Made by a program: the position numbers and the translations under genes
Source of the DNA: Capitulum mitella
Taxonomy: Eukaryota; Arthropoda; Thecostraca; Pollicipedomorpha; Pollicipedidae
DNA: 64,000 nucleotides
Assembly (NCBI GenBank): GCA_030062745.1
Contig: CP099841.1
Span: 17,597,063 to 17,661,062 of the forward strand
Direction: 5' to 3'
The notes under the pieces: generated by a model
Database searches by the model: none
What the model was told of the DNA's origin: nothing
Seen by the model: only the letters and a program-made list of their open reading frames with translations
Shown here: positions 37,034 through 48,739 of the stretch, in pieces
How positions within the stretch are numbered: the first letter of the stretch is position 1
Layout: each line of letters begins with the position of its first letter

Positions 37034-38340
37034 CCCAGCATTGCCTGGCGTGTTTATGTACCCACGACCGTCCGGGGATGTCAAAAAGGGCACCCCCTGC
37101 TATCTCAGGATCTAACCGTCGGATCTGAACTGGTCTACCACCAATCGATAACCCGGAGTCTTGCAATTTAGAAAATACTATGCTACCCCTGGTCACGTGA
37201 CTAATCATGTTACAAGCCACACAAAATGCATAACGTGCGTCGGAAAAACTGGCATCGCCATATACATCATATCGACATTGCTGACCTCGCAGCCTTGAAA
37301 TGGGTATCAAAAGACAGGCCACAATTCCCTGCATCAGAAGCATGAAAAAAAGGTCAAAAAATGTAGGGTTAAGGTCAACCTACGTCAGGTGGATTATTGC
37401 TCTTAATTTACATGCCAAAGATCGATACTTACTAGCAGCCATTTTGGTCCACGTGACAAAAAGGACTGAAGTGAAACCTTCAGATGATCAGTTTGCATTA
37501 CCTGTTTTTCATCCAATCGTGGTCAGTCTAGGTCAGGTCAGATAATGTTGCAGTACTCTTCCTGACAGAGCCATAATTACTCGCGGGGATTCTTGGATGC
37601 GTCAAGTATAGAAATGAAATGATGTCTCATGACAATGAAATCAGCGCTCTCTGCTGTTTATCGGGTCAAGGTTAATCCAGGTCAAGAGAGATAGTCATTT
37701 TTCCTTTTCTGACTAGGAACAATAATTCCTCCTTGCTGCAAGCTCATAACACCTGAACGATCTTCCACAGTCAATGTTGTATTTGATTTCGTTCTGACAT
37801 CTACCTCTGACGTGACCTTACGTCAGCTCTCATTGCATTTGATGAACCTTACTAGTAGGCGCATATAGATTTGCTTGCCTAGCTTGAGCGATAGGGAAGG
37901 TCAGCGGCAACCACTTCTGTCACCGACCATGCGAGTCCGTGCAATAGTCATCATGCATGTGACCTAGCATGACCTCTATCGTTGACGTTTCATGGCTGTA
38001 TATCCTGTTGAGGACCGTGTCATATGTAAATCCAAATAACCCATGCATTATATCTGCGAATATCATGAAAAAACGATCCATGTTCGCGCCACCGTCCGAA
38101 GAGACGAAAACCTGTGTACAAGGGTTCACGTATGACGTCATATCTCCATGACTTGACCTGACATGGAAATGATGGTGTAAGATACGTAAAATTGATTGAT
38201 GAACAGGTACTGAAAATTTGGCTGGATCGGCCCTTTTGTTTAGAAGTTATTGTTTACAAGTTCGTCTAGTTTACAGTTTAGTTTATAGTTTAAAAGTTGT
38301 AGTTTAGAAGTTATTGAAGAAAAACCAAAGGGGTGCCGGA
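37034..38340 (+). mobile_element. TTAA-flanked piggyBac-like MITE, family B copy 2
   Basis: TTAA (37030-37033) then CCCAGCATTGCCTGGCG; right end AAGGGGTGCCGGA then TTAA (38341-38344). The body parallels family B copy 1 throughout, including CTAGGTCAGGTCA. A short run of TAGTTTA-type repeats near 38270-38320 makes it slightly longer (1307 bp). Confidence 0.75.
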
Positions 38341-39019
38341 TTAACCTTTGCTCACCCCGGGGCGGAGTCCTCAAGATCCCTCTTAGGCTTTCTTCATGTT
38401 GGGCAAAAGCGGAGAGAGCTAGAAGCGTGAAATTTTCGTTTGCTGTCACAAAATAATTTTTATCTCTTGTGACAGAATTTCAAGATCAGGTCATGTCAGG
38501 CCACTGACATATCTGAACTTGGGACGGACCGTGGAGCGGAAAGAAAATTTGAAAATCGAGGTGGTGAAAATCCCTAGGTGCCTGGCTTTAGGGTGGTCGG
38601 AGTTTTTTACGACCAAAGTTTCAAATCTTCCTCGGTGCCTGAAGTTAGTAAGATTTCCTACATCCGACTACTGTGTCCAGAAGAATAAAATAACCCTTAC
38701 GTCAATTTATCCTTACCCGGCGTCGATATGAAGATGGCGTCGTACAGAAAACCAGACATACATTTGAAAATCAATCTGAAAGTATGCGCGCTCTCTGCAG
38801 ATGCAGTATCCAGTACATCTGACTCAGACACCATGACCGCACGCTCCGCAACATTTAACTGCAGCTAATAGTTTCGGAGACCTGGGCACCAACAATGTAG
38901 TTCCCATCCCGCTCCATTCAAAGGTATTATTCATTCCAGGTCTACTGATCAGCCCACTTGATTATTTCCGTGTAAAAGTTGACGGTGGCTGGCTTGCTGG
39001 GGATGCAGAGTGTAGGACT

Positions 39020-39525
39020 TCAGGCCGCCCGAGATGACAGTACGGAGGGGCAGGACCGGGGTTCGCCCGAAATGACAGTACGGAGGGGCAGGACCGGAGG
39101 CAGCCTGAGATGACAGTACGGAGGGGCAGGACCGGGGTTCGCCCGAAATGACAGTGCGGAGGGCAGGACCGGAGGCCGCCCGAGATGACAGTACGGAGGG
39201 GCAGGACCGGGGTTCGCCCGAAATGACAGTACGGAGGGGCAGGGCCGGGGTTCGCCCGAAATGACAGTACGGAGGGGCAGGACCGGGGTTCGCCCGAGAT
39301 GACAGGACGGAGGGGCAGGACCGGAGGCCGCTCGAGATGACAGTGCGGAGGGCAGGACCGGGGGCCGCCCGAAATGACAGTACGGAGGGGCAGGACCGGA
39401 GGCAGCCTGAGATGACAGTACGGAGGGGCAGGACCGGGGTTCGCCCGAAATGACAGTGCGGAGGGGAAGGACCGGGGTTCGCCCGAGATGACAGTACGGA
39501 GGGCAGAACCGGAGGCAGCCTGAGA
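39020..39525 (-). repeat. 38-bp minisatellite, open in all minus frames
   Basis: About 13 copies of a 38-bp (occasionally 37-bp) unit containing CCGAAATGACAGTACGGAGG on the plus strand, with ATGACAGT at 39034, 39072, 39110, 39148, 39185, 39223 and onward. All three minus frames stay open for more than 215 codons, reading VISGEPRSCPSVLS, PPYCHFGRTPVLPLRT and similar. Because 38 is not a multiple of three, the peptide cycles frames every unit. It is probably a non-coding minisatellite rather than a gene. Confidence 0.85.
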
Positions 39526-40263
39526 TGCGCGGCAGCACTGACTGGTGACGCTCGAGGTGGCCGAGAGAGGCAGCAGGACCCGGCTGTCCGGCTGGCAGCA
39601 GGCTCGCTCTGGCTCCGGCTCCGGCTCCGGACAGCTCCCCGCAGCGCACGGCTCGGGCCGAACAGACCTGTCGCACGGAACAAAGAAAACCGGCCCGTCA
39701 AAGCTGGCCGGGGCCAGAGTCCTCAGGCAGGCAGACGTCTCTCGCATCAACCAGCGCAGTTAACTCAGCACCAACCTTTTCTTTTTGAAGCCTCATGTGG
39801 AAGGCCGACAGAAACCTAAGCCCTAGGCGCTTGCAAACCCCATCTAGATATCTGTAAATGATGGAAAGACAAGAGAGGAAGAGTTCGAAATTTCGCACAA
39901 TGTTTGGCACTACAAACACGTTACTCTGTTCTTGTAATGTGTAAGAGTTCTGTCAACAGGTGAAGAACTTTCACCTGATGTGTCTCCCAGTGTCTGGTCG
40001 ACGGTCACCAACGTACCAGACGAGTGTATGATGGTCGACAGACTGAAACAGTTATCATCCGTGGACCCCGATTCGAGCTCTATTGACTTTTTCGCTGGCT
40101 TTGGACAAACGCCATGGGCTAGGCGTGCCAAACTCTGGGTAGGTGTTCCCCGATCAGTCTAACATCGTACGCTATCAAAATGTTCAAAGCATGGAATGCT
40201 CGTTGTGCTTTCCGGTGTTATTATTTAGAGGAAGACGTTAAATTTATGGGCTTTCGGACCATG

Positions 40264-40848
40264 GCACAGTTATGAAAAGAAAAAATGCCACTGAGCGTGC
40301 GGTCACAGAAACAGGAGCTCAGTAAAGAAATAGCCGAGAGTAAACACCTGTTAACAAACAGGTTATTGCCTGAGAACTACAGTTCTGAGTTTTGAGGGCA
40401 ATCTGATATCGACGCAGCCTCTCTAGAAGGGGCTCCGTGCTAAGCCTTTGTCTCGGTATACAGTGGACCTAAACTGCTTAGGCGTACCTTAGCTTAGGCA
40501 TCCGGTTTACAGTGGGCCTCAACTAGAATATAGCTCAGGCCTCTGTCAGCTTACGCTCTCTGAAAGCGCTGTTCCGGCCTCTAGGCCGGGACAGCGCTTT
40601 CATTGAGCGTAAGTTGACAGAGGCCTGAGCTATATTCCAATTGAAGCCTACTGTTAACTGAGACAAAGGCTTAAAACGGATCCTCTTCTGGAGAGGCCGT
40701 ATCGATATCAGATTACCCCCAAAACTCAGAGCTGCGGTTCTCAAGTAACAACCTCTGTTAACATGTGTTTGTTCTCGGCTCTTTCTTTACTGAGGTCTGC
40801 ATCTGTGACCGCACGCTCCATGACATTTTTATTTTCACAACTGTACTG
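40264..40848. mobile_element. ~585-bp palindromic (foldback) element
   Basis: Arms mirror each other about 40581: GAGCGTGCGGTCACAG (40305) against CTGTGACCGCACGCTC (40803), CCTCTGTCAGCTTACGCT (40540) against GCGTAAGTTGACAGAGG (40608). The core GAAAGCGCTGT...ACAGCGCTTTC (40562-40601) is an almost perfect hairpin. The left arm is about 50 bp longer because a segment around ACAGTGGACCT and ACAGTGGGCCT is locally duplicated. No coding capacity. Confidence 0.8.
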
Positions 40849-40917
40849 TTCTGCGCTAGCCAGCAGTAAACGTCTGACGACGGGTCCAGTATCGGGCCCG
40901 AAAACTCATAACGTTAA

Positions 40918-42085
40918 CCCTATTCCTTGCTGGGGGAAGGGCAGAGTCTACTCCCTCCGATTTTTCGCTCGCCATTCCTGGAACTTTTGGGAGCTGGTTT
41001 AAGAAACTTAGAGTTTTTCCTAAACATGTTTTTTACATTTGACAAAATATCAAAAATTTACCTCCTCCAGAGGCGGTTCCGGGCACCTTTCCGGCAGGCA
41101 TGTCTGAGAAACATCGCGCCCTTTGGAGATCGAGCACTTAGACGTGGTCATACGCTATTTTGATGTCTTTTATAGAGTCGCGGACAATTCAGATGATCTA
41201 AATGTTTTTAATCTGCACACTTCCAAGCATTCAAAACACTACTGATCAACGTCGGATCCAGGGGCTTGCAAAAAAGCACTTGTATTTTCTTATTCCTATG
41301 AATGTATGACTTGTTTTAGGGATAAAACAAAGCCAGCGTGTACACCTATATATGATGCCAGGGGCATCTCCATGCATCGATTTTAGGGTACACATCAGCG
41401 GGCCTAACAGACATCTGGATGTGTGGGATTAGTTTTGTTATTTCCAAATATATTACGATCAAATGCCATGTACGCCAATTAAAATATGCATTCGAGGCGG
41501 TTGCGGAGCGGTGCAAAAAGTGTTTTTTTTTATTTCTTCTTATTCCTGAGCAAATGCGACTCAATTTACTATGTGGAGAGTTACTCCATCTTTTCTGCTA
41601 ACTGAATCCTCCTATCGGCACTTGCCATATGTATATCGTGCAGCACGTGACACGTATGGGAATATTTTCCGAACGCAAATAAGCCCGCTAGAGTCAGCAT
41701 ATGTTGCTAAATGCATTAACATTTCCCAAAAACATGTACCCATTTCTAAACGCCCTGGTTACGTCTATGACTTTTGGAAACGGAATTCTTCCTATGTGAT
41801 AGACCTATTAATACTCGGTAGTATAACATGAATTAGAACAAAATCGGCGATCAGATGCAGCCAGGAAGCTCGAATAAACCAAAATTGATACCCCTGTTGG
41901 ACCCCGTCTCTTGTCGAGATTCCCGCGATTTTTTTCTTTTTTTTTTTCGGAAATGTAGATTTTGCTACAGGCTATCAAACGCCATTTTTGCCAAGAAACC
42001 GGAGATCGCAGTGGGTTGGGGGGGGGGGCAGAATCTGCCCTCCCAGCACGGAATCGTAGGTGGCGGGCAGGAGCACGGAACCGGG
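40918..42085. mobile_element. TTAA-flanked piggyBac-like MITE, family D
   Basis: Starts CCCTATTCCTTGCTGGGGG after TTAA (40914-40917) and ends GGCACGGAACCGGG-type sequence before TTAA (42086-42089). The inverted right end contains ATTCCGTGCTGGGAGGGCAG, matching ATTCCTTGCTGGGGGAAGGG near the left end. Only one full copy is seen here, so the family is less certain than A-C. Confidence 0.5.
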
Positions 42086-42089
42086 TTAA

Positions 42090-43445
42090 ACAGAACTGTT
42101 CACCTTTGTGTGGGGTTTTGAACTGAAATAGCAGGATTGAAGCCTGGACGTAGAAATGATATGATCCAAAGTTCGTTTGCTCCAAAACCCTTCCTTTACG
42201 ATGCCAGAAGAGATTACGTGCACGATTTTGAAGCGGAACGCCAGATCTGGGGAATGCCAGATGCACGGTGACGTCACAGTACTGATGGCCAAGTTTTGCT
42301 GATACGTCGGCCGGCCTTGGGTAACTCCGGCCAAGAGCGTTAACGCCGTCGCGACTGAATTTGGTGCGTTCGCAAGCGACCGACTGACGCCTGGTGACAC
42401 GCGACTTGACACAAGACTAGTCGGCTTCCGGCTACGACGCTAATGGTCAAGCCTGAGTGACGCGTCGAAAAAGGAAGACAGAAAACGAACAACTCGTTGC
42501 GGTTGCTAGCGATCGCCACTCGTGCCAATAATGGCGACTTCAGACCAGAGCGGTGTGAAGGAAATGTTGCTGTGGTGCCAAGTAGGTCTCTTTTCGTGCA
42601 TATGTCAATGCGCTGTACATATAAGAGCTGTGCAGATGCAGTTGTCAATGAGATGCTGCACGCATTGTCATTACAGCGCATCGTTTGCCTATTTTTGGCT
42701 CATCGTCACATCTGGAGGCACTACCTCATATCATTGCGTGTATGACGTCATTCTTAATATGACGTCATGGCGACGAATGCTTTCTTCATAATTTTTTTAC
42801 ATTTCTCGGCTTTTGACAGACACAATAACAGAATCGTTATCTGCGTGCTCTGTTTCGTCATCTGAAGTTGTTTGCTGGGTTCCCACCAAGGTGAACTATT
42901 CCCATTAACATCTTCTCCTACAAAATCGCATTTGAAAGCCCAATACATCTTCCGTAACTATAACCTGTGACTTTTGGTCTCAAATATGACTTTAAAAACT
43001 TGAGTACGTAAGTTCTAGACATTTCACAAATTGACGTAATTGTGCCCGAAAATGTGCTTTGTTGTAGGCACGCTTGGCGCAGCCGCGCGAAGCGCCGCCC
43101 GGCTGACGCACGGCCATCTTTTCTTCATTCAGAAACTACAAGGCTTATTATAAACATACTAAATTCATATTTAAAAATTGGTCTACGGGCCCCCGGGCTT
43201 TGGGCCTGGGTATGGGAATAGACAGTCTTCTTGATACCGGGAGAAACTTGGGTTTACACCATGGCTGGGCACTTCCAAAAATTATTGGGACCCACACAGA
43301 ATTTCAGACCGTTTCTTTCCAGTCATTCCCACAGGCATAATGTTAAAATTCCTGAATATTGGGGGGTCCGAACCCCCATCCCCTTGGAATCGCCAGCCAT
43401 GGTGTACACACAAAACATACATATCGTACACATTAGCGAGGACTC
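42090..43445. other. No recognised gene apart from one dispersed repeat
   Basis: Holds the ~100-bp repeat at 42381-42480. Around 42500-42760 a moderately GC-rich part with TGACGTCAT palindromes (42745-42770) could be regulatory, but nothing identifies it. Confidence 0.4.
42381..42480. repeat. ~100-bp repeat shared with 61650-61770
   Basis: CGACCGACTGACGCCTG, ACTAGTCGGCTTCCG, CTACGACGCTAATGGTCAAG and GCGTCGAAAAAG occur in the same order here and at 61655-61755. In the second copy the middle part forms CTAGTCGG-CTT-CCGACTAG, an 8-bp hairpin. Likely a dispersed repeat; function unknown. Confidence 0.75.
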
Positions 43446-43546
43446 AACGTTTCAGCCATAGACCATCTTCTTCTTCATCTTCATCTTCTTCTTCAACTTC
43501 AGTTTTAACCGCAGGCCTTCTTAAAATGGCCTATGGCTGAAACGCT
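43446..43546. repeat. Inverted 19-bp motif flanking a CTT-rich tract
   Basis: AACGTTTCAGCCATAGACC (43446-43464) and its inverse GGCCTATGGCTGAAACGCT (43528-43546), 17 of 19 matching, surround a TTC-rich run. The GGCTGAAACG core resembles sequence near the ends of some Penelope-like elements, but no coding part of such an element is present. Confidence 0.6.
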
Positions 43547-43548
43547 GT

Positions 43549-43551
<3 letters not shown>

Positions 43552-43621
<70 letters not shown>
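43552..43621. repeat. (TA)n microsatellite
   Basis: About 70 bp of TA dinucleotide with three small interruptions, immediately right of the inverted motif at 43446-43546. Confidence 0.97.
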
Positions 43622-43624
<3 letters not shown>

Positions 43625-44699
43625 TCCTCTTGGTATGTCCGTTTTCATAGTTAGAACAAATTAAACACCATATGTTGCTAATGCAATGAAGAATCGAAAG
43701 GTATATAGCCTGGAACGTTTCCTGACACAGATCCACCGATAAAGAGCATGCAACATGAACGGTAAAGTTCTCATCGTTTCCGGCAAAATAAAGCAGTTTT
43801 CCATATCACTCCGCCTAAGCTAGAGAAGCAGTTTTATAATCTCCTGCTTGAGAAATCACTTCGATTGTGCGTCTCATGATACGAACATAAAAACGATGGT
43901 GCGTTCAACCAAAACTCCACTGACGAGAAAGCTATGCGTGCCGAAGCCTCCAGATACTACAACTATAAAACGAGATTACTGTACTTATATTAAGTTTTGT
44001 CATATTCAAGTTTTAATTTCACCCCTTGATATACGTACGTTTCCCGCCAATGCAAGGAAAATGTTGGGTAGGACTACAGAAATCGTGCACTGCGTACTTC
44101 TAAAATTTGCAACGCAATAAATGAAACTGAATATTTTCTCCAGACCCCAGTCACTGCGTGTGTCTGCCAATGTTTGGTCTGTAAGCCTGATTTTTGCGTA
44201 AAATGTTTGAGTGACGCCCAGCGCCATCTAGCTTTATTTCCTCATTGAGAAAAAATTGTGTTTTGCATGAACTGATATATTAATGTTCGTGAAGTTCAAT
44301 TTCATGAGCAGGCACCATTCGTAATTCGCACGCAGTAGTCAGATGGTGGCAATGTCAACCATTGTACGGAATTTCAAGGCATCGCGAAGAATTCTGAGAT
44401 CAATACCGCTTTCTTAACTGGTCATCATGAAAACCTTAATGAGATAAATGAAAAATAATTTGTGGTACTGTGGTTTACATTTCCCGTGTACGAAATAAGG
44501 CCGGACGCCGCGACGTCCGCTGCCGTTTTCGGGTGCCGTCAGCAACGCCCAAATCAATTTACACAATATGCATTTTTTGTTTCAATCGCTTTCTTTCGGC
44601 ATCCTTACAGGCGCCACAAAACAGTAATTTTTCATGCAAGAAATGATAATGAATGCTTCCCACGTTCAGGCGTACAGATGTGAAGGACTGGCATATTTT

Positions 44700-45375
44700 A
44701 CTGGCATCAATGTACACATCTTGCCTTTTTGTTTTTATTTTTTAATTCAAATATAAATTTCATCCGAATGGTCTACATTTGTGGCTTTGGGCTCACAATA
44801 TCCTTGGTACTGCATGCCTCATAATGATGAACTTGTCACAGGAAACGTTACAATCTATACAACATTTGGTCCTTCATTTCATTACCAACAACATGGTATA
44901 TAATGCATTATTTTTAAACAAAACTTCGCAGTATCCAGAATAAAGAAAAAAGACTGCGCCGGCCGGTGTGCGCCACCGAGAGGATCCGGCGAGTTTCGAG
45001 GCATATCAGTTTACACAAAATACAATTTTATCTAAGTGGCCTTGATTCTAGCACCATTAGATGCGCAGTGAAACAATGATTACTAGGAACGAGATTATGT
45101 TGATACCATGCTAGTTCAGGTTTATGTCTGCATGTATTTACGTTTCCATGTAAAAACTGACAGGCTTTAACAGCAACGATGTACATATTTGAGGCTTGGT
45201 ATTATATGATCGTTACTGATGAGCGTACAACAGGAAACGTTACAAAGTGCACACCATTCGGTTCCTCGCTTCATTAGTAACCGAATAGCATACTTTTATA
45301 TGCTGCTCTAACCAAGTCTGTAGTTTCCAAAATTGAGAAAAGATGGCTGTGCACCGGCCGGCGGGCGGGTCCGCT
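44700..45375 (+). repeat. Two ~392-bp tandem units
   Basis: AGGAAACGTTACAA occurs at 44840 and 45232. The CATTTGGTCCTTCATTTCATTA / CATTCGGTTCCTCGCTTCATTA context and the following GAAAAAAGA...CCGGCCGG (44945 and 45335) recur with a 392-395 bp offset. Both units end in a short GC-rich CCGGCCGG patch. No coding function is evident. Confidence 0.65.
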
Positions 45376-46229
45376 TCGGCTGCCCTGGCCTGACCGACAT
45401 CACCGACACCCTGGATATCACGGGACGTTTTCGTGCATAATTACGACAGTTTTCAATCTGCCAAGGACTTCTTCGGTTCAGCACGTCACATTGATTAAGT
45501 AACAGGTGTCCAAAGTTTCGCACCTTTAGCCCGAATAGTATCCCCGTACTTAGAGAAAAACGGAGGGGGGGGGGCTCTATGGACACTTCAGCTCCGTGAA
45601 AGTTAAGGCTGGAGGTCATATCTCGATAGAAAAGATCCATAAGAAAAAGGTTTCGAAAAATGTAAAAATGCAATGCAATGCACAACCTTATTCATTCTCA
45701 CCATTCGATCTACGATTACCTGTCAAAGGCCACGTATACCATGTTATTCGGCCTCATACTGATCGGCAGGAAGGGGGTTATTCTGCGCAGTTCTCCGTGC
45801 TTGCCTCACTTTTTGTTCTTGAGATCGCCCCGCGAAACGCGAAAATGCCTCTCGCCGAACGAGGGATAAACGAAAGATTTACATTCACTAACACTAATAC
45901 GGAACACGTACAAAAAATGATCTATTCAATGATTTCAAGCCACGATTTATGGAACAGGATTTGACTATTCTTGAACTATACGGCACTGTCTTCAAGTTTT
46001 GCAATGATCTGAAAATACAGAGGACAAATTCCCTGCATGAATTCGACATGGCGCGGAATGCTGATCGTTTCCATACCATGTATATTTTCAGTGCAACAGG
46101 ATGCAACATGCGTTGCGGGCTATCCCAATGCAATGCGTTTCCAACATCTACTGTATTGAGTTATTTTTGCTCTACAATTGCTTTTAAATTACCTTTTTTG
46201 CAACTCTGTAACTTTTAGTTGAATTACTT

Positions 46230-46680
46230 TTACTCACTACCGCAATGACTGGGGAATTCCACCACCTTCCACTGACGGGAGGGGGCATTACAAAACCACC
46301 CGTCTATCTCGAGAACCAGTCGTCCGATTTGGCTGATTCTAATGGCAGTCGGTAGCGCTGAATCTTACAGTCTTGTGATATGCACATTTGTTTTTACTTT
46401 TTGATCAGTGATGACGTCACAGCCCAGGTCAAACGCGAAAGTAACTATTTTTTCTCGAGTCACCTAATCACAATGAAAAGGGGGCCAGCACTAAAGTTTG
46501 CGTGTCGATATGCTCCTGGCAGTTTAATCTCATATTCAGAGTGCCACATGAACCAAGGTCAAGACAAGCGAAGGTCAAAGGTTCAATCAAATCTGACCTC
46601 CGTCATATTGTGCCATCCAATGCATGTTTCGTGGCACATTTGGAACGGAGATGAAAACAATCTCAGAGAGCCTTAGGCAC
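46230..46680 (+). mobile_element. Fragment resembling family C left end
   Basis: TCTATCTCGAGAACCAGTCG followed by TCCGATTTGGCTGATTC parallels the family C left region (ATCTCGAGAACTAC...TCCGATTTCATCGC). It lies next to a G-rich stretch as in family C. AAGGTCAAGACAAGCGAAGG and nearby AGGTCA sites follow. No clear termini; could be a separate family. Confidence 0.35.
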
Positions 46681-47599
46681 AAAAAACCTTGAGCAATATC
46701 GCGCACATGCAACAATGCAACATTCTGTTGTGAAACTCGGGGAACTACGAGCACGCTAGTGACCATCTGTTGTCACTGAATGACAATACGGAACTTTGCA
46801 CAGCATTGCAAAGGCCGATATCTCCACACCGGTGAACCAGAACGTCAAGCAAATGCCACCACTATACTCGCTAAGCTGAAATCTCCAAAAACACCAACAG
46901 TCAAGCTAAAAAACAATCATGTAATGCTCCAAGAAATTGCTGTGGGTTGTACGTACTGTTTGCGCAAGAAAATTCATAACCTTTCTGGTAGCATCGAAAA
47001 ATTAGTTCATTCCGTTCCTTTCCAACATGCATTTTGCCCGCCCCAGAAGGAAGACAGTGAATGGTGGCATCCGACGGTGGGGAAGTGCCGCGACAGCGTC
47101 TTCACCTCCCCCCGTGTCCGTCCTGGTAACACACAACACTGTGACGATGATTGCCAGGCGATTACAATCTTTGCAGTTACAACGTTGCCATCGTGCAGCC
47201 ATTGCAAATGCAACTCTGGTGGTTGCTTCCTGGCTGTCAATACAACGATGTATAAGCGACATATGTCGTTACAATAAAGTAACATGTAACACGCAACAAT
47301 CAGTGCCTGTCTTTTACCACGTGCGTGGATGTTTTTTTTAATGCAAACACAACACTGTCACAACATTTAAGATTCAATACTGCGTAATGTTGCGTTTTAC
47401 ATTGAGTATTTTACACTGTAATAAGCTTTTACCGATGTTCACAATAGTCCAAATATCAAAAGCACTTTATCTGGAGTCAAAATTTATGAATGGTCACCTC
47501 AAGTGCAATATTTCCTTAAGTCGTACAAGCAGGCACGGACCCAGAGCGGTAGCATAGTCAGTGGATCCTAGGGGGCCTGGGGCCCCCGGAATTTTTTGA

Positions 47600-48175
47600 C
47601 CCACGAAGGGGCCAGCTGGCCAGGAAAAGCAAACCCATTCCCCCGTAATGGGCCCCAGACCCCAGACAAAGACCCCTCTGGGAGAACACGGGGTGCCCCT
47701 CACCGGGAAAGGTAGTGGGGAAGTGGGGTGCCCCCGCGGGGCCCCACCTTCCCTCACCGGAAAAGTAAGGCCCCCGACATATACCAACCAAACGCGAGTA
47801 ACGGAAAGGATGCTCCTCTGCAAAGGAGCCGCCAGCCACGAAAGGTGCTCCTGCCATGGGACGCTGTCGGTATGTCGGAGGGGCCCACGAAGGGGTCCCC
47901 GGAAATTTACCTAAAGGGACCCTCCGGTCGGGAAAGCCAAACCCACTCCTCCGCAAAGGACCCCCAAAACCCAGGCAAAGACCCCTCTGGCAGTAGTGGG
48001 GTGCCTTCTGATCGGGAAAGGTAGTGGGCTACCCGGCATGTACCTATGGCCTACCAAAAGGCATATGCGAGGACCGGAAAAGATGCTCTGCTGCAAAGGA
48101 GTCGCCAGCAAGCAAAGGCCCTCCTGCCATGAATGGTGTCGGTGTGTCGGGAAGGGAGCCCCCAGTGACGTAACG
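47600..48175. repeat. ~309-bp tandem duplication
   Basis: GACCCCTCTGG occurs at 47671 and 47980. GGGAAAGGTAGTGGG, GCAAAGGAGCCGCCAGC / GCAAAGGAGTCGCCAGC and CTCCTGCCATG recur with about the same offset of 309 bp. Open frames on the minus strand (SPRGVFVWGLG-like and ARGVFAWVLG-like) reflect the duplication. GC-rich, possibly derived from a processed or mobile sequence. Confidence 0.7.
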
Positions 48176-48739
48176 TAGGCCAAGGTCCCTAGGGGTCTTA
48201 TCCCAACTCTAGAAATTCTTGGCATGGGAAGGGAATCCCCTGGGCTGGGCCCCTGGCATGTCCTAAAGGTCCTCAATGTCCACTGACCTGAAGAAGAGCA
48301 AAGGCAGCTTCTGGCAGGAAAGGTATCTGCGCTGGAATGCCTGCCAGATGCCAGTGCCGGGCATCGTAGTGGCGTAACTGGGCGTCACCAAATCAGTTAA
48401 ATGGAAATTTAGGGAGGCTGGTGTCTGGTAGGCTGTCGACCATTTAGATCTACAAAACATGTGAGCTCTACCGTCACTAGGGCATTGAAGATGGTTGAAT
48501 GGCCAGAACAATGAATATCGATAATCCAGGCCAGCTTTCTCAATAGAAAGCTTGGTTCTTATGCGAAAGAAAGCAGGATCTTACGAAGTAGCCACAACGC
48601 TCTAGCCATGGGCAAGGCCTTCATTCTGTATTCTTCTGGGGGGGGGGGGGCGTACGCCCCTCAATGTTGATTCCATCCCCCCAATTATGATTTCAACACC
48701 ATCATTGTTGAAGTGGAGCCCATGGCTGGAATGACATTT

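Noticed and set aside
38949..39750. Three overlapping minus-strand frames of 218-262 codons
   Set aside because: Driven by the 38-bp minisatellite. No splice sites or recognisable protein, and all frames are equally open.
47002..47285. Overlapping plus and minus frames of 86-104 codons
   Set aside because: Unremarkable composition, no splice context and no recognised motif. Consistent with chance.
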